Shown: positions 19,438 to 27,172 of the stretch, one piece after another
Position numbering within the stretch: the stretch's first letter is position 1
Layout of the letters: each line of letters begins with the position of its first letter
Assembly: GCF_003013475.1 (NCBI RefSeq)
Contig: NZ_PXZO01000002.1
Coordinates: 248,001 to 312,000, forward strand
Length of the DNA stretch: 64,000 bases
Reading direction: 5' to 3'
Origin: Brevibacillus porteri
GTDB taxonomy: Bacteria > Bacillota > Bacilli > Brevibacillales > Brevibacillaceae
The notes under the pieces: model-generated
Told to the model about the DNA's origin: nothing
What the model saw: the letters and a program-made list of their open reading frames with translations, nothing else
Databases searched by the model: none
Position numbers and translations under genes: made by a program

Positions 19438-22400
19438 TTAACCAAACAGCAAATCCAGTTCTTTTTGTGTCAATTCCACATCTTCGAAATCCGATGGAGT
19501 AAATTCTGGGACGTCCTGACGGCAACAATGATCTATGAGCTGCTCTAATTCATGGAAAAACAACTCGAGTAACTTCTCCATGGTCTCCTCGCGATACTTT
19601 CGCAAGCTGTACGTAACAGAAACCTGGAGTTCTCCTTGACGAATGAGAGCAGCCACGTCAAGCAGTGCTGTCAAATGATTACCCACTCCGGCATCAACAG
19701 CCAAGTTTCCTCCCATGAGAACCAGATCATCACTCAGTTGATTATCAACGGTTCCCAGATAATTGAATCGAACATGGGACTTTTCCTCTGCCCTAAGCAG
19801 ATGAGGCTTTAGCCAACCAAACCCAAGCCCCCCCATCGGAATCTGACGCAATTTCTCCTTAACTGCTTTTAGGTGATCAGTCCGATTGGATGGATTCGTT
19901 TCGAAAAGAACAGGATACATGCTGGTAAACCATCCTACTGTTCTGGTTACGTTCATCGTATGAATAGCAGACTCACGCCCATGCGACTCCATTACCAGCA
20001 AGAGATGCTCCCTTTCAAACACGTCACACAATGTCCGGGTAAGTGCTGCAACCAATAGGTCTTGGGGACCTGTGTTGAACATTCGGTTGGCCGTTGTCAA
20101 CAGTCGCGACGTTATCTCGGCTGAAAGTGTGCGTGTAGATGTAGCGCTGTATTCTACCAAGTCTTCGCCAAAATCGAAATCCGTAGGAACTTTGTCTTCC
20201 GGGATGGAAAACATGTCCCAATATGCTTTTTCTTTGATTGCCTGATCCGACTGGTAAAAGGCGGCGACTTCCTTTATCCAAGCTTGCATCGAATGTGTTT
20301 TATCCGGCAAGACGATCGGCTCATTCCGTTTAAGACTGGACAAGGCACTCATCAAATCTTCCAGGAGAATCCTCCAGGAGACACCGTCCACAACAAGATG
20401 ATGGGCCGTCAGAAACAATCGCTGAGGTCGATCGGGACCTAATTCAAAGAGACAACCGGTAAACAGCAAAGATTCTTCCAGCTTGAAGCTCACAGCGCAA
20501 GCTCCCATCGCCTCAAGCATTTTACTCTCCTGTTCTTCCTGCGGTAAGGAAGCAAGGTCGACGCAAGACACTGACACTCGGCTGGTAAGGTGGCTCTCAT
20601 TGTAAAAGAGCTTCCCCTCTTTTGCAGAGTAATTGAGTCGCAAACAATCGTGATGGTTAACCAGTGCAGATAGACTCGCTTCAAACTCCTCCAGCGTTAC
20701 TTTTTCTTTGCTTTCAAGGAGCAACGACTGGTTCCAATGATCAGCATTGCGGAACTGTTGTGACAGAAACCAAGAAACGATGGGAGATGACGGCAACTCG
20801 CCAGTACACGGCTCTTGTGATATCTGTTCCACTCCCCAGCTCCAGTCACTTCTCGCTTTTAGTTCTGTAATCGTGTCATAAATCAAGATGTCTCTCACCG
20901 GAATCTTGATTCCTCGCTGATGCAATCGATAGGAAACCTGAATCGCCTTGATCGAATCCCCCCCTAGTTGGGAAAACGGGTCATGTAGACCAAATGGTGA
21001 ACGACCAAGCACGTCCTCGTACACTTCTACCAATAGCTTGTCAAACTCGTCACGAGGACTGGTTTCATCCTCCGCACCTTTTCGCTCCATGACAGGTTCG
21101 GGAAGCTGTTTCCGATCTACCTTGCCATTTGAGGTCAGCGGAAACTGTTCAAGCTGCACGATTTGCGACGGGATCATGTAGGCGGGCAATCGACTTGCCA
21201 GTTCTTCGCGGAGCTCTTTTTCCCGGAAAGATGCTTCCGTGATCAAATAAGCACAAAGGTACTTACGCCCCCACGTATCCATGCGATCGATCACCACTGC
21301 CTCACGCACAGAAGAATGACCAAGTAGCTGCTGTTCAATTTCACCCAATTCAATGCGGTAACCATGAATCTTCACCTGATAGTCAGCCCGTCCCAGATAC
21401 TCCATGACTCCATTTGGCCGATAGCGGACCAGATCGCCCGTCTTGTACATCACTTTTCCTGGCGAAAACGGATCGGGTAGGAAACGCTCTTGCGTCAATT
21501 CCTCGCGGTTAAGATACCCCCGTGCCACACTATCTCCCGAGATGAAAAGCTCTCCTGTCGATCCGATCGGAATTGGCTTCCCATATGAATCCAAAATGTA
21601 GAGCTGCACGTTACTGATCGGATGTCCAATCGGTACAGATCCCTCGACATCGATCTCTGGATCGTATTGATAGATCATGCACCCGACTACTGTCTCGGTA
21701 GGGCCATACTCATTGAGAATTTCGATTTGTCCGTTCCATTTCGCATGAATCGCCTCAGCCAAACTCACCTTCAAGTCCTCTCCGCCCACAATCACTCTCT
21801 TTACTGTAGTAGAAGGCAAAGCGATTTCTTGTAGCAAAAACAGATGGGCAGGTGTCAGCTTTACGACATGGGAGCGTCCATCGCTAAAGATGCGCGATAA
21901 CACAAACTCTGAATCAGAGTTCGGATAGATAACCATCCGATTTCCCTTTACCAACGGGCAAAAAATGGACGTAACCGTCAAATCAAATGCCAGTGAGGAA
22001 TAAAAAGCAAACGCTTCTTCAGGACAGGAGAGATAACGGTCTTTTGCCCACGAAATATAGTTGACTAACCCTCGATGAGAAACCATGACCCCCTTCGGAT
22101 TTCCGGTAGAGCCTGAGGTATAAATAACATAGGCCAAATCCTCTGGCTGATTAACCGATTCCAGGATTGCCCCATCATTTAGATACAGGGACGGATCACC
22201 GAGCTCCAGGATTACTTTGGACCACGAAATAACCTCTGTTCGCGAGGTGTGGCGAAGCAACAGGTCCGCTCCAGAATCAGACAGCAGATATTCGATTCGC
22301 TGAGAAGGGAGTTGAGGGTCAATCGGAAGGTAAGCCCCGCCTGCTTTTAGCACGGCCAACAGCCCGATGATCATCTCTGGCGAATGATCTGCTAGAAGCG

Positions 22401-23943
22401 CAACAATAACGCCAGGGCCAACTCCTCGGTTACGCAACGACTGAGCGAGTCGATTTACTTGATCATGCAGTTCCTGGAATGTCAGCATGCGCCCCTCTGA
22501 CTCCAATGCAACTCCCTGTGGCGAGCGTTTAACTTGCTCTTCAAACAACTGGACAACCGTCTTCTCGCTGGAATAGGAAGCAGCTGTATCGTTCCACGTT
22601 TTGAGCTGTAGTGCCAACTCTTCGTCAGCAAGGAAGTTCAGATTGGACAGTGGTACTTCTGGATTCGCGATCATTTGATTGAGCAGCCTTACGAGATGAT
22701 CCGCTATTCGATCAACATCATTTTCCGTGTACTCGGCGATCTTATAATCCATTTCCAGCGTCAATCGTTCATCTGTAGCCCATTCCCTGATAATTACTTG
22801 GAGCGAATACAACTGGTGACCGTTGTAAAACTCCTCATTCGTCACGGAATACCCACCAATGGTGAAGGGCAGCTGCGTGCTGTAATAATTTACACAAATC
22901 TGAAACAGGCTGTCATAGCCATGTTTCTTCAATTCCAATTCTTGAGCCAGCAAATCGTACGGATATTTCTGATGAAAAAAACAGGAAGTCAATTCCCTGT
23001 TGACATGTTTAACATAATCGAAGGCATCCATTTCCATCGGAACTGCCAGACGAAATGGCATAGTGCTGGTAAACATCCCGAATATTTTGCGCTCCACTTT
23101 GCTTGAGCGATTTAACAGCGGCGTACCAATCACGATCTCTTCTTGCCTCGTACAACGCTGAAGGTAAAGACTGACGAGAGCCACAAACAAGGAATTTAGC
23201 GAGCATTTCATCTGGTCTGCAAATTGGCGTATTCTTGTCGAATCTTCACGGTTGAATGCATAGACTTTGCGCTTGCCCTCGGTCGTATCTGTTGCCTTTG
23301 CTAATGTCGTGATCACAGGCAAGCTCTGAAACTTGTCCCGCCAATATCGCTTGTCCTTTTCAAATCTCTCAGACTGAGAATAGGCATGCTCCCTGTCGAC
23401 AAAAGCTTGATAAGCGTGTTCATCTCCTACATGAACGGTACCGCCTGCTAACAACGTGTCATAATAGTGAGCAATTTGTTCTGTCATAATGGAGATGGAC
23501 CAACCATCAGCAATCAAATGGTGAAACTTTACAAAATATCCCGCTTCTTCGTCACTCAGTTGAATCAGACAAAAGTAGAATAGAGGCTCCTGTCCGATCG
23601 AAAATGGTTTTGCAAACAAAGCTTGCAGGAATTGTCTGCACCGATCAGGGGCATTCGGTTCTTGTCTGAAATCAAATACCTGCAATGGCTGCGGTTCGTA
23701 CTCTCCAACAAACTGAAGGACTGTCTCTTCTTCCTGATAGTTGAGTCGCAAAGCATCGTTCTTTTGAATGAACAGGTGAATGGCCGCTTCAAGTACATCC
23801 AGTTTCACTTTTCCTTGAACCCGCACCATCCCCCCTAACGTATGAACAGGAAGCTGTGGATGTAATTTTTCCGTATACCAGATACGCTTTTGTGGATGAC
23901 TTAAAGGATATCCGCCATTCCATTGCTTCTTATCCTGATGCAA
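19438..23943 (-). CDS. NRPS starter subunit: C, A (Asn-like code), T, E
   Basis: Numbering is from an alternative upstream GTG at 23982. I prefer the TTG at 23943 because it has AAAGGGGGG seven bases upstream while the GTG has no ribosome site. Domains are an N-terminal condensation domain (about 20-450; H154, H155, D159), adenylation (about 470-960; YTSGSTGNPKG, NGKVDRK), carrier (LGGDS, Ser1010; the GGDS form is typical before epimerization domains) and an epimerization domain (about 1060-1490; H1194, H1195, D1199 in HHLVVDGVSW). The pocket reads D667, L, T, K, I, G, E, V, G, K, one residue from the known asparagine code DLTKLGEVGK. A condensation domain at the very start of the assembly line points to fatty-acyl loading, giving N-acyl-D-Asn. 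The C-terminus (FEDVELTQKELDLLF) is a typical communication donor helix. Confidence 0.92.
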   Translation of the reverse strand: MHQDKKQWNGGYPLSHPQKRIWYTEKLHPQLPVHTLGGMVRVQGKVKLDVLEAAIHLFIQKNDALRLNYQEEETVLQFVGEYEPQPLQVFDFRQEPNAPDRCRQFLQALFAKPFSIGQEPLFYFCLIQLSDEEAGYFVKFHHLIADGWSISIMTEQIAHYYDTLLAGGTVHVGDEHAYQAFVDREHAYSQSERFEKDKRYWRDKFQSLPVITTLAKATDTTEGKRKVYAFNREDSTRIRQFADQMKCSLNSLFVALVSLYLQRCTRQEEIVIGTPLLNRSSKVERKIFGMFTSTMPFRLAVPMEMDAFDYVKHVNRELTSCFFHQKYPYDLLAQELELKKHGYDSLFQICVNYYSTQLPFTIGGYSVTNEEFYNGHQLYSLQVIIREWATDERLTLEMDYKIAEYTENDVDRIADHLVRLLNQMIANPEVPLSNLNFLADEELALQLKTWNDTAASYSSEKTVVQLFEEQVKRSPQGVALESEGRMLTFQELHDQVNRLAQSLRNRGVGPGVIVALLADHSPEMIIGLLAVLKAGGAYLPIDPQLPSQRIEYLLSDSGADLLLRHTSRTEVISWSKVILELGDPSLYLNDGAILESVNQPEDLAYVIYTSGSTGNPKGVMVSHRGLVNYISWAKDRYLSCPEEAFAFYSSLAFDLTVTSIFCPLVKGNRMVIYPNSDSEFVLSRIFSDGRSHVVKLTPAHLFLLQEIALPSTTVKRVIVGGEDLKVSLAEAIHAKWNGQIEILNEYGPTETVVGCMIYQYDPEIDVEGSVPIGHPISNVQLYILDSYGKPIPIGSTGELFISGDSVARGYLNREELTQERFLPDPFSPGKVMYKTGDLVRYRPNGVMEYLGRADYQVKIHGYRIELGEIEQQLLGHSSVREAVVIDRMDTWGRKYLCAYLITEASFREKELREELASRLPAYMIPSQIVQLEQFPLTSNGKVDRKQLPEPVMERKGAEDETSPRDEFDKLLVEVYEDVLGRSPFGLHDPFSQLGGDSIKAIQVSYRLHQRGIKIPVRDILIYDTITELKARSDWSWGVEQISQEPCTGELPSSPIVSWFLSQQFRNADHWNQSLLLESKEKVTLEEFEASLSALVNHHDCLRLNYSAKEGKLFYNESHLTSRVSVSCVDLASLPQEEQESKMLEAMGACAVSFKLEESLLFTGCLFELGPDRPQRLFLTAHHLVVDGVSWRILLEDLMSALSSLKRNEPIVLPDKTHSMQAWIKEVAAFYQSDQAIKEKAYWDMFSIPEDKVPTDFDFGEDLVEYSATSTRTLSAEITSRLLTTANRMFNTGPQDLLVAALTRTLCDVFEREHLLLVMESHGRESAIHTMNVTRTVGWFTSMYPVLFETNPSNRTDHLKAVKEKLRQIPMGGLGFGWLKPHLLRAEEKSHVRFNYLGTVDNQLSDDLVLMGGNLAVDAGVGNHLTALLDVAALIRQGELQVSVTYSLRKYREETMEKLLELFFHELEQLIDHCCRQDVPEFTPSDFEDVELTQKELDLLFG

Positions 23944-24031
23944 TGCATTTCCCCCCTTTCGGAATTGTGCAGATGTAATCACAATTCGAATATGGCAAAA
24001 AATCTAATTGATTACAAATACTTCCATCCCA

Positions 24032-24061
24032 ACTATATCGATGACTCTTCTATAGTGTCAA
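24032..24061 (-). promoter_or_regulatory. Sigma-A promoter of the NRPS/PKS operon
   Basis: Reading the minus strand, a perfect -35 TTGACA (24061-24056) and a -10 TATAGT (24037-24032) are separated by 18 bases. Transcription would start near 24025, about 80 bases before the TTG start at 23943. No other comparable promoter was seen in the 260-base divergent gap. Confidence 0.7.
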
Positions 24062-24080
24062 ATGAATTTTCCATTAAATG

Positions 24081-24095
24081 TTATTTCTGAAAATT
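24081..24095. promoter_or_regulatory. CodY-like box upstream of the NRPS promoter
   Basis: On the minus strand AATTTTCAGAAATAA matches the CodY consensus AATTTTCWGAAAATT at 12 of 15 positions. It lies 20 bases upstream of the -35, where a regulator could act. The match is by eye, and AT-rich gaps give chance matches. Confidence 0.35.
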
Positions 24096-24243
24096 AGATG
24101 AATTCCATCTCTTTTTTCCTTTTTCTAGCGCTGCATAGAATGGAAAAAATTTTGTGCACGCTATTGATTTTGGCTGTCTTTTCACGTAGGATAAAATGTA
24201 ATATATTGGCAAAAACACCCCCTGGAAGGATGAATGTGATTAG

Positions 24244-24681
24244 ATGTCTGTGACACTTCGTGAAGTAACCCTGGAAAACTGGGAAGAGTGTATTGAACTG
24301 GAACCTACTCCTGAACAGAGTGAGTTTGTTGCCCCGAACCTCTACTCCATAGCCGAAGCAAAGTTTCAAACTACATTTGTCCCTTTGGCCATATACCATG
24401 AGGACACGATGGTTGGCTTTGTCATGTATGGGCTTGACCCCGACGATGGAAACTACTGGATTTACAGACTCTTAGTTGATGCCAACTATCAACGCCAAGG
24501 CTACGGACGTGCTGCGATTTCGCAAGTCATTGATATACTGAAAGCAAAAGATGATTGCCAAAAAATTGTCATTGGTTATGCTCCAGCCAATGTCGCAGCC
24601 GAAAACCTTTACGCTTCACTCGGATTTCAAAAAAATGGCATGGTTCTGTTTGGCGAGACGATTGCAGAATTGAACTTTTAA
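24244..24681 (+). CDS. GNAT family N-acetyltransferase (145 aa), BltD-like
   Basis: This is a single GNAT domain. The acetyl-CoA loop is visible as QRQGYGRAAI (residues 84-93), followed by the family's C-terminal NVAAENLYASLGF. The N-terminal style (TLENWEECIEL) and overall length resemble spermine/spermidine acetyltransferases such as BltD. It is transcribed divergently from the NRPS operon and shares its 260-base upstream region. Polyamine- or amine-containing cationic peptides are often inactivated by N-acetylation (EdeQ for edeine in Brevibacillus is a known case), so self-resistance is possible; plain polyamine acetylation is the alternative. Confidence 0.8.
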   Translation: MSVTLREVTLENWEECIELEPTPEQSEFVAPNLYSIAEAKFQTTFVPLAIYHEDTMVGFVMYGLDPDDGNYWIYRLLVDANYQRQGYGRAAISQVIDILKAKDDCQKIVIGYAPANVAAENLYASLGFQKNGMVLFGETIAELNF

Positions 24682-24708
24682 GCCAGCTATTTTCGTTCCC
24701 CGAAAATG

Positions 24709-24760
24709 AAACAGCGGCGACCTAAGACCTAAAAATCAAGTCTTAGACTCGCCGCTGTTT
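24709..24760 (+). terminator. Long hairpin terminator after the GNAT gene
   Basis: AAACAGCGGCGA and GTCTTAGA-type arms pair with GTCTAAGA/TCGCCGCTGTTT across about 50 bases, 28 bases after the stop. The stem is strong and could stop transcription from both sides. Confidence 0.7.
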
Positions 24761-24778
24761 GAAGTGTTTTCCGTATAT

Positions 24779-24826
24779 GAAAAAAGCACACCTTCCATGT
24801 GTCTGTAAACATCATGGTTAGTGTGC
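24779..24826 (-). terminator. Terminator of the tRNA operon
   Basis: On the minus strand GCACAC and an inner ACCATG pair with CATGG and GTGTGC, followed by TTTTTT. It begins 15 bases downstream of the tRNA-Leu 3' end. Confidence 0.65.
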
Positions 24827-24840
24827 ATTCGTTTTTAATA

Positions 24841-24922
24841 TGGTGCCGGTGAAGGGACTTGAACCCCCACGGTTTCCCTCACGATTTTGAGTCGCGCGCG
24901 TCTGCCATTCCGCCACACCGGC
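24841..24922 (-). tRNA. tRNA-Leu (anticodon CAA)
   Basis: The acceptor arms GCCGGTG and CACCGGC pair, with encoded ACCA at the 3' end. The anticodon loop is CTCAAAA, giving anticodon CAA. A variable arm typical of leucine tRNAs (GAGGGAAACCGTG region) and the T loop GTTCAAGTC are present. Confidence 0.95.
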
Positions 24923-24966
24923 ATGTGAAACTATGAAAAAATAGCACATCATCAATAGAAAATCAA

Positions 24967-25051
24967 TGGTGGGGAGAGACGGATTCGAACCGCCGAACCC
25001 GGAGGGAGCAGATTTACAGTCTGCCGTGTTTAGCCACTTCACTATCTCCCC
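24967..25051 (-). tRNA. tRNA-Tyr (anticodon GTA)
   Basis: The acceptor arms GGGGAGA and TCTCCCC pair, with encoded ACCA. The anticodon loop CTGTAAA gives GTA. The long variable arm and T loop GTTCGAATC fit a class II tyrosine tRNA. It precedes tRNA-Leu in the same transcript. Confidence 0.95.
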
Positions 25052-25109
25052 ACAATATGTGCTGTCTTTCTTCTGCGTCTACTTTCTTCAACCAGAAGCG
25101 ACATTTATT

Positions 25110-25138
25110 AATTTACCATGAACTTTGTTTGACGTCAA
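25110..25138 (-). promoter_or_regulatory. Promoter of the tRNA-Tyr/tRNA-Leu operon
   Basis: On the minus strand TTGACG (25138-25133) is followed after exactly 17 bases by TAAATT (25115-25110). The predicted start lies about 50 bases upstream of the mature tRNA-Tyr 5' end. Confidence 0.65.
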
Positions 25139-25143
25139 TATAT

Positions 25144-25461
25144 TTATTTGGATTGACTCTCTTTTTTCGCCAAAATCTCCTGTGCCCACTCGTGGAAGAC
25201 GCGCAGTGCCTCGTCTACTTCTTGAAATATTGCTTCTTCCTCACAGGAGTATTCCGGGAAGTCAAGTATGCGGTTTTTACGAATCTTCACTTGCTCTTCT
25301 TCGCATTTTATCTCCAAGAAGTAGGGAACGGCTTCATCTATCCCATAGCTGTTTTCTAAAAACTCGTAGGTACGTACCCACTCCAGAATTCGAACTTCCG
25401 ATGCCTTTAAACGAAGCACCTGTTCCAAGGACATAATGGTTTCATTCCCGTAGTAATGCAT
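25144..25461 (-). CDS. Uncharacterised acidic small protein (105 aa)
   Basis: I do not recognise the family. The protein is rich in Glu, has no signal peptide or membrane segment, and carries likely helices around residues 10-36 and 76-100 (EVDEALRVFHEWAQEIL). The ATG follows AGAAGGGC. It is followed closely by the tRNA promoter and preceded by the thioredoxin-like gene on the same strand, separated by a terminator, so it probably has its own promoter. Confidence 0.65.
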   Translation of the reverse strand: MHYYGNETIMSLEQVLRLKASEVRILEWVRTYEFLENSYGIDEAVPYFLEIKCEEEQVKIRKNRILDFPEYSCEEEAIFQEVDEALRVFHEWAQEILAKKESQSK

Positions 25462-25483
25462 GTTATTCAGCCCTTCTGCATGA

Positions 25484-25509
25484 AAATGGACGGAGCCGTG
25501 ACTCCGCCC
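25484..25509 (-). terminator. Terminator after the thioredoxin-like gene
   Basis: On the minus strand GGGCGGAG and CTCCGTCC pair around a six-base loop and are followed by ATTTT, 19 bases after the stop. Confidence 0.6.
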
Positions 25510-25527
25510 TGTTATTGATGTGATAGA

Positions 25528-26094
25528 TTAGATCGAGGAAAGCAGCTCTCTCAGTTCTTTGACAATCACTTGCTGGTAGCCAGTACCTTCTCCATATTGC
25601 TCGAGCATTTCGGCACGTGCCACTTTGATCTTGTCTTCATAATCTGAGGCGTTTCGATCCGGGTTTTGCTGTTTAAACGCCGTCATGACAGCTTGGACAT
25701 GCTTCGGTCTCGGTCCCCATTTTGCCAGAACATGTCCGCCTGTGTCCGCGAAAATAACAACAGGAATCGCCCGACCACCCATCGTGAGAAACTCATCCAT
25801 GAGATCGAGGTGTTCTTCCATCACCATAATTTCCACGGGCATGTCTGTTTCTTTCAAAGCATGCAAGACGACTGGCAAGTTGCGAACGACGTCGCCACAC
25901 CAGTCCGCAGCCAAAATCAAGCATCTGAGGTCATCACGATGCTGGAGCGAAGCAAAAAATGCACGGTCTTGTTCATCCTCCCATGAAAATGCATCCGACC
26001 AATTTTGGTATGTATCCTGATTTTTTGTCATGCTTTCCACAAACGCCTGTGGCTTGAGCCCCGTACGTAATTTATGTGCTACGTTTGCCCCCAT
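25528..26094 (-). CDS. Thioredoxin-like family protein with single active-site Cys (188 aa)
   Basis: The middle of the protein has a thioredoxin fold: the strand CLILAADWCGDV (residues 58-69) stands where thioredoxins have WCxxC, and RAIPVVIF carries the cis-Pro. Only the first Cys is present (WCGD), so disulfide reduction by the usual two-Cys route is unlikely; a bacilliredoxin-like or monothiol role is possible. A helical C-terminal tail of about 60 residues follows. The ATG has AGGAGG nine bases upstream. It is cytoplasmic by the lack of a signal peptide. The exact substrate is unknown. Confidence 0.75.
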   Translation of the reverse strand: MGANVAHKLRTGLKPQAFVESMTKNQDTYQNWSDAFSWEDEQDRAFFASLQHRDDLRCLILAADWCGDVVRNLPVVLHALKETDMPVEIMVMEEHLDLMDEFLTMGGRAIPVVIFADTGGHVLAKWGPRPKHVQAVMTAFKQQNPDRNASDYEDKIKVARAEMLEQYGEGTGYQQVIVKELRELLSSI

Positions 26095-26121
26095 CTTTTC
26101 TCCTCCTTTTGTATCGCTCGC

Positions 26122-26292
26122 CTATTCTTGGTTTTTATTTGCTGCTTCGTTTGCTTCCTTTTCTTGATTAGCCAGCTCCATCATTTTTTGCAACAAGATA
26201 TGCTGTGGCATGTGCATGAGACGCTCCAAAGGTACCTGAAGCGCTTCTGCCAGCTTGACAGCCGTCTCTGGTGATATTTGTAATGGACGCAT
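26122..26292 (-). CDS. YycC-like small protein (56 aa)
   Basis: The short frame from an ATG at 26292 encodes a protein starting MRPLQISPETAVKLAEALQV and containing the conserved HMPQHILLQK segment. This matches what I recall of the YycC family of Bacillus, about 50 residues, function unknown. The 3' half is helical and charged (ELANQEKEANEAANKNQE). It lies just upstream of the thioredoxin-like gene on the same strand with a 27-base gap, so the two may share a transcript. The ribosome site GGAAAGGGG is rather far (13 bases) from this ATG. Confidence 0.7.
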   Translation of the reverse strand: MRPLQISPETAVKLAEALQVPLERLMHMPQHILLQKMMELANQEKEANEAANKNQE

Positions 26293-26389
26293 GTCATTTT
26301 TGCCCCTTTCCCTTGCTTTTATCAGTCCCTTCAGTATAATACACAGCCGTTAAACCTGCCAGCATACAAGCCTGGTATTGGGGAGCCTT

Positions 26390-26432
26390 TAAAAAACAAG
26401 CTAACATCATGGATTAAAATGACATTAGCTTG
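26390..26432 (-). terminator. Hairpin terminator, minus strand
   Basis: On the minus strand CAAGCTAA and TTAGCTTG form an eight-base stem followed by TTTTTT. No firm gene is seen directly upstream, which leaves its transcript unexplained. Confidence 0.55.
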
Positions 26433-26741
26433 CTAGGCAGCAGATGAATTTAGGGAGATTACGAATCCACATAGATGAAAAAGTCGTTTATTGGGTCTGC
26501 ATTCTTTCATATTTACCAAAAAAGCATCCCCAGTATCACGTATTTGAATAAGACCAGCCTTTTCCTGGCTCGAATTCTGGGGGCAGAGGAAGCCCAATCT
26601 TTTCTTGGTTACCTTATCAGCCACATGGCTGTCATCCCCACCAGTTACACATCGTCATCAAGTACTTTGTGACATGTTGGCTCTACTGAACCACTTTTGT
26701 CACATTTACTCACCTCTCAACTCCTCATAAAAAATGAAAAA

Positions 26742-26762
26742 AGAGCCACACGAAGGGGCTCT
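26742..26762 (-). terminator. Terminator after the small CxxC protein gene
   Basis: AGAGCC and GGCTCT pair on the minus strand around a short loop and are followed by TTTTTTCATTTTTT, 40 bases downstream of the stop at 26803. Confidence 0.7.
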
Positions 26763-26802
26763 CTCTCATAAACCCAATATTCCGCACATGGAAAAGGACG
26801 AG

Positions 26803-27000
26803 CTATGGCTTTTGCTTAGTGAGGATGCATGGTACACCTAAGCCGATCGCGCCGGGCTGGGACATCTGTTCCAGATATGCCAACCCTCGTGCACATTGCT
26901 GCTTGCATACTTGACATGTATGGGACGTTACGATTTTCAGCTGTACTTGATTGGGGTGCTGTCGCGAATTCTTCTTTTTGATCTTTTTGCCCTTGGCCAT
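26803..27000 (-). CDS. Small basic protein with Cys-rich knuckle (65 aa)
   Basis: The N-terminus is strongly basic (MAKGKKIKKKNS), followed by HTCQVCKQQCARG, whose Cys residues could bind zinc, and a third region with one more Cys (GVPCIL). The length and layout suggest a small nucleic-acid-binding or metal-binding protein, but I do not recognise the family. The ATG has GGGAGG nine bases upstream, and a terminator follows, so it is a monocistronic gene. Confidence 0.7.
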   Translation of the reverse strand: MAKGKKIKKKNSRQHPNQVQLKIVTSHTCQVCKQQCARGLAYLEQMSQPGAIGLGVPCILTKQKP

Positions 27001-27127
27001 CCGTTTTCCTCCCTTTGCCCTAGATCACTCCAGTCTATGAAGGAGAACAACCCCGCTCTTTAGGCAAACATACAAAATCAAGATATTCACTTGCAAAATG
27101 GGCCTTGTCATACGTGTCTACAAATAG

Positions 27128-27159
27128 AAAAAGCCGCCGGAGAATTCTCTCCAAGCGAC
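27128..27159 (-). terminator. Terminator after the tlpA-like gene
   Basis: On the minus strand GTCGCTTGGAGA and TCTCCGGCGGC pair (with G-T wobbles) and are followed by TTTTTC, 14 bases after the stop. Confidence 0.7.
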
Positions 27160-27172
27160 TTATGAGCCTTCC

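Larger units (their letters stand above)
26293..26802. other. Intergenic stretch of 510 bases with two minus-strand terminators
   Basis: The stretch has no convincing gene. It holds a hairpin with T-run at 26390-26432 and a terminator at 26742-26762. A minus-strand frame of 63 codons from a GTG at 26624 ends exactly at the first hairpin but has a weak ribosome site and no recognisable sequence; it may be chance or a gene remnant. Confidence 0.5.

Noticed and set aside
1-24000. Identity of the cluster with the edeine, zwittermicin or paenilamicin clusters
   Set aside because: The acyl-D-Asn module and acetyltransferase fit this group in general, but the order of modules, the KamA-like enzyme and the VOC domains do not match what I can recall of any of them. 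A direct comparison is needed before naming the product.
24818-25359. Open frames across the tRNA genes
   Set aside because: They overlap well-supported tRNA-Leu and tRNA-Tyr genes and the tRNA promoter and lack ribosome sites.
26433-26624. Minus-strand frame of 63 codons ending at a terminator hairpin
   Set aside because: It starts with GTG behind a weak ribosome site, shows no recognisable sequence, and was kept only as a note in the intergenic entry.
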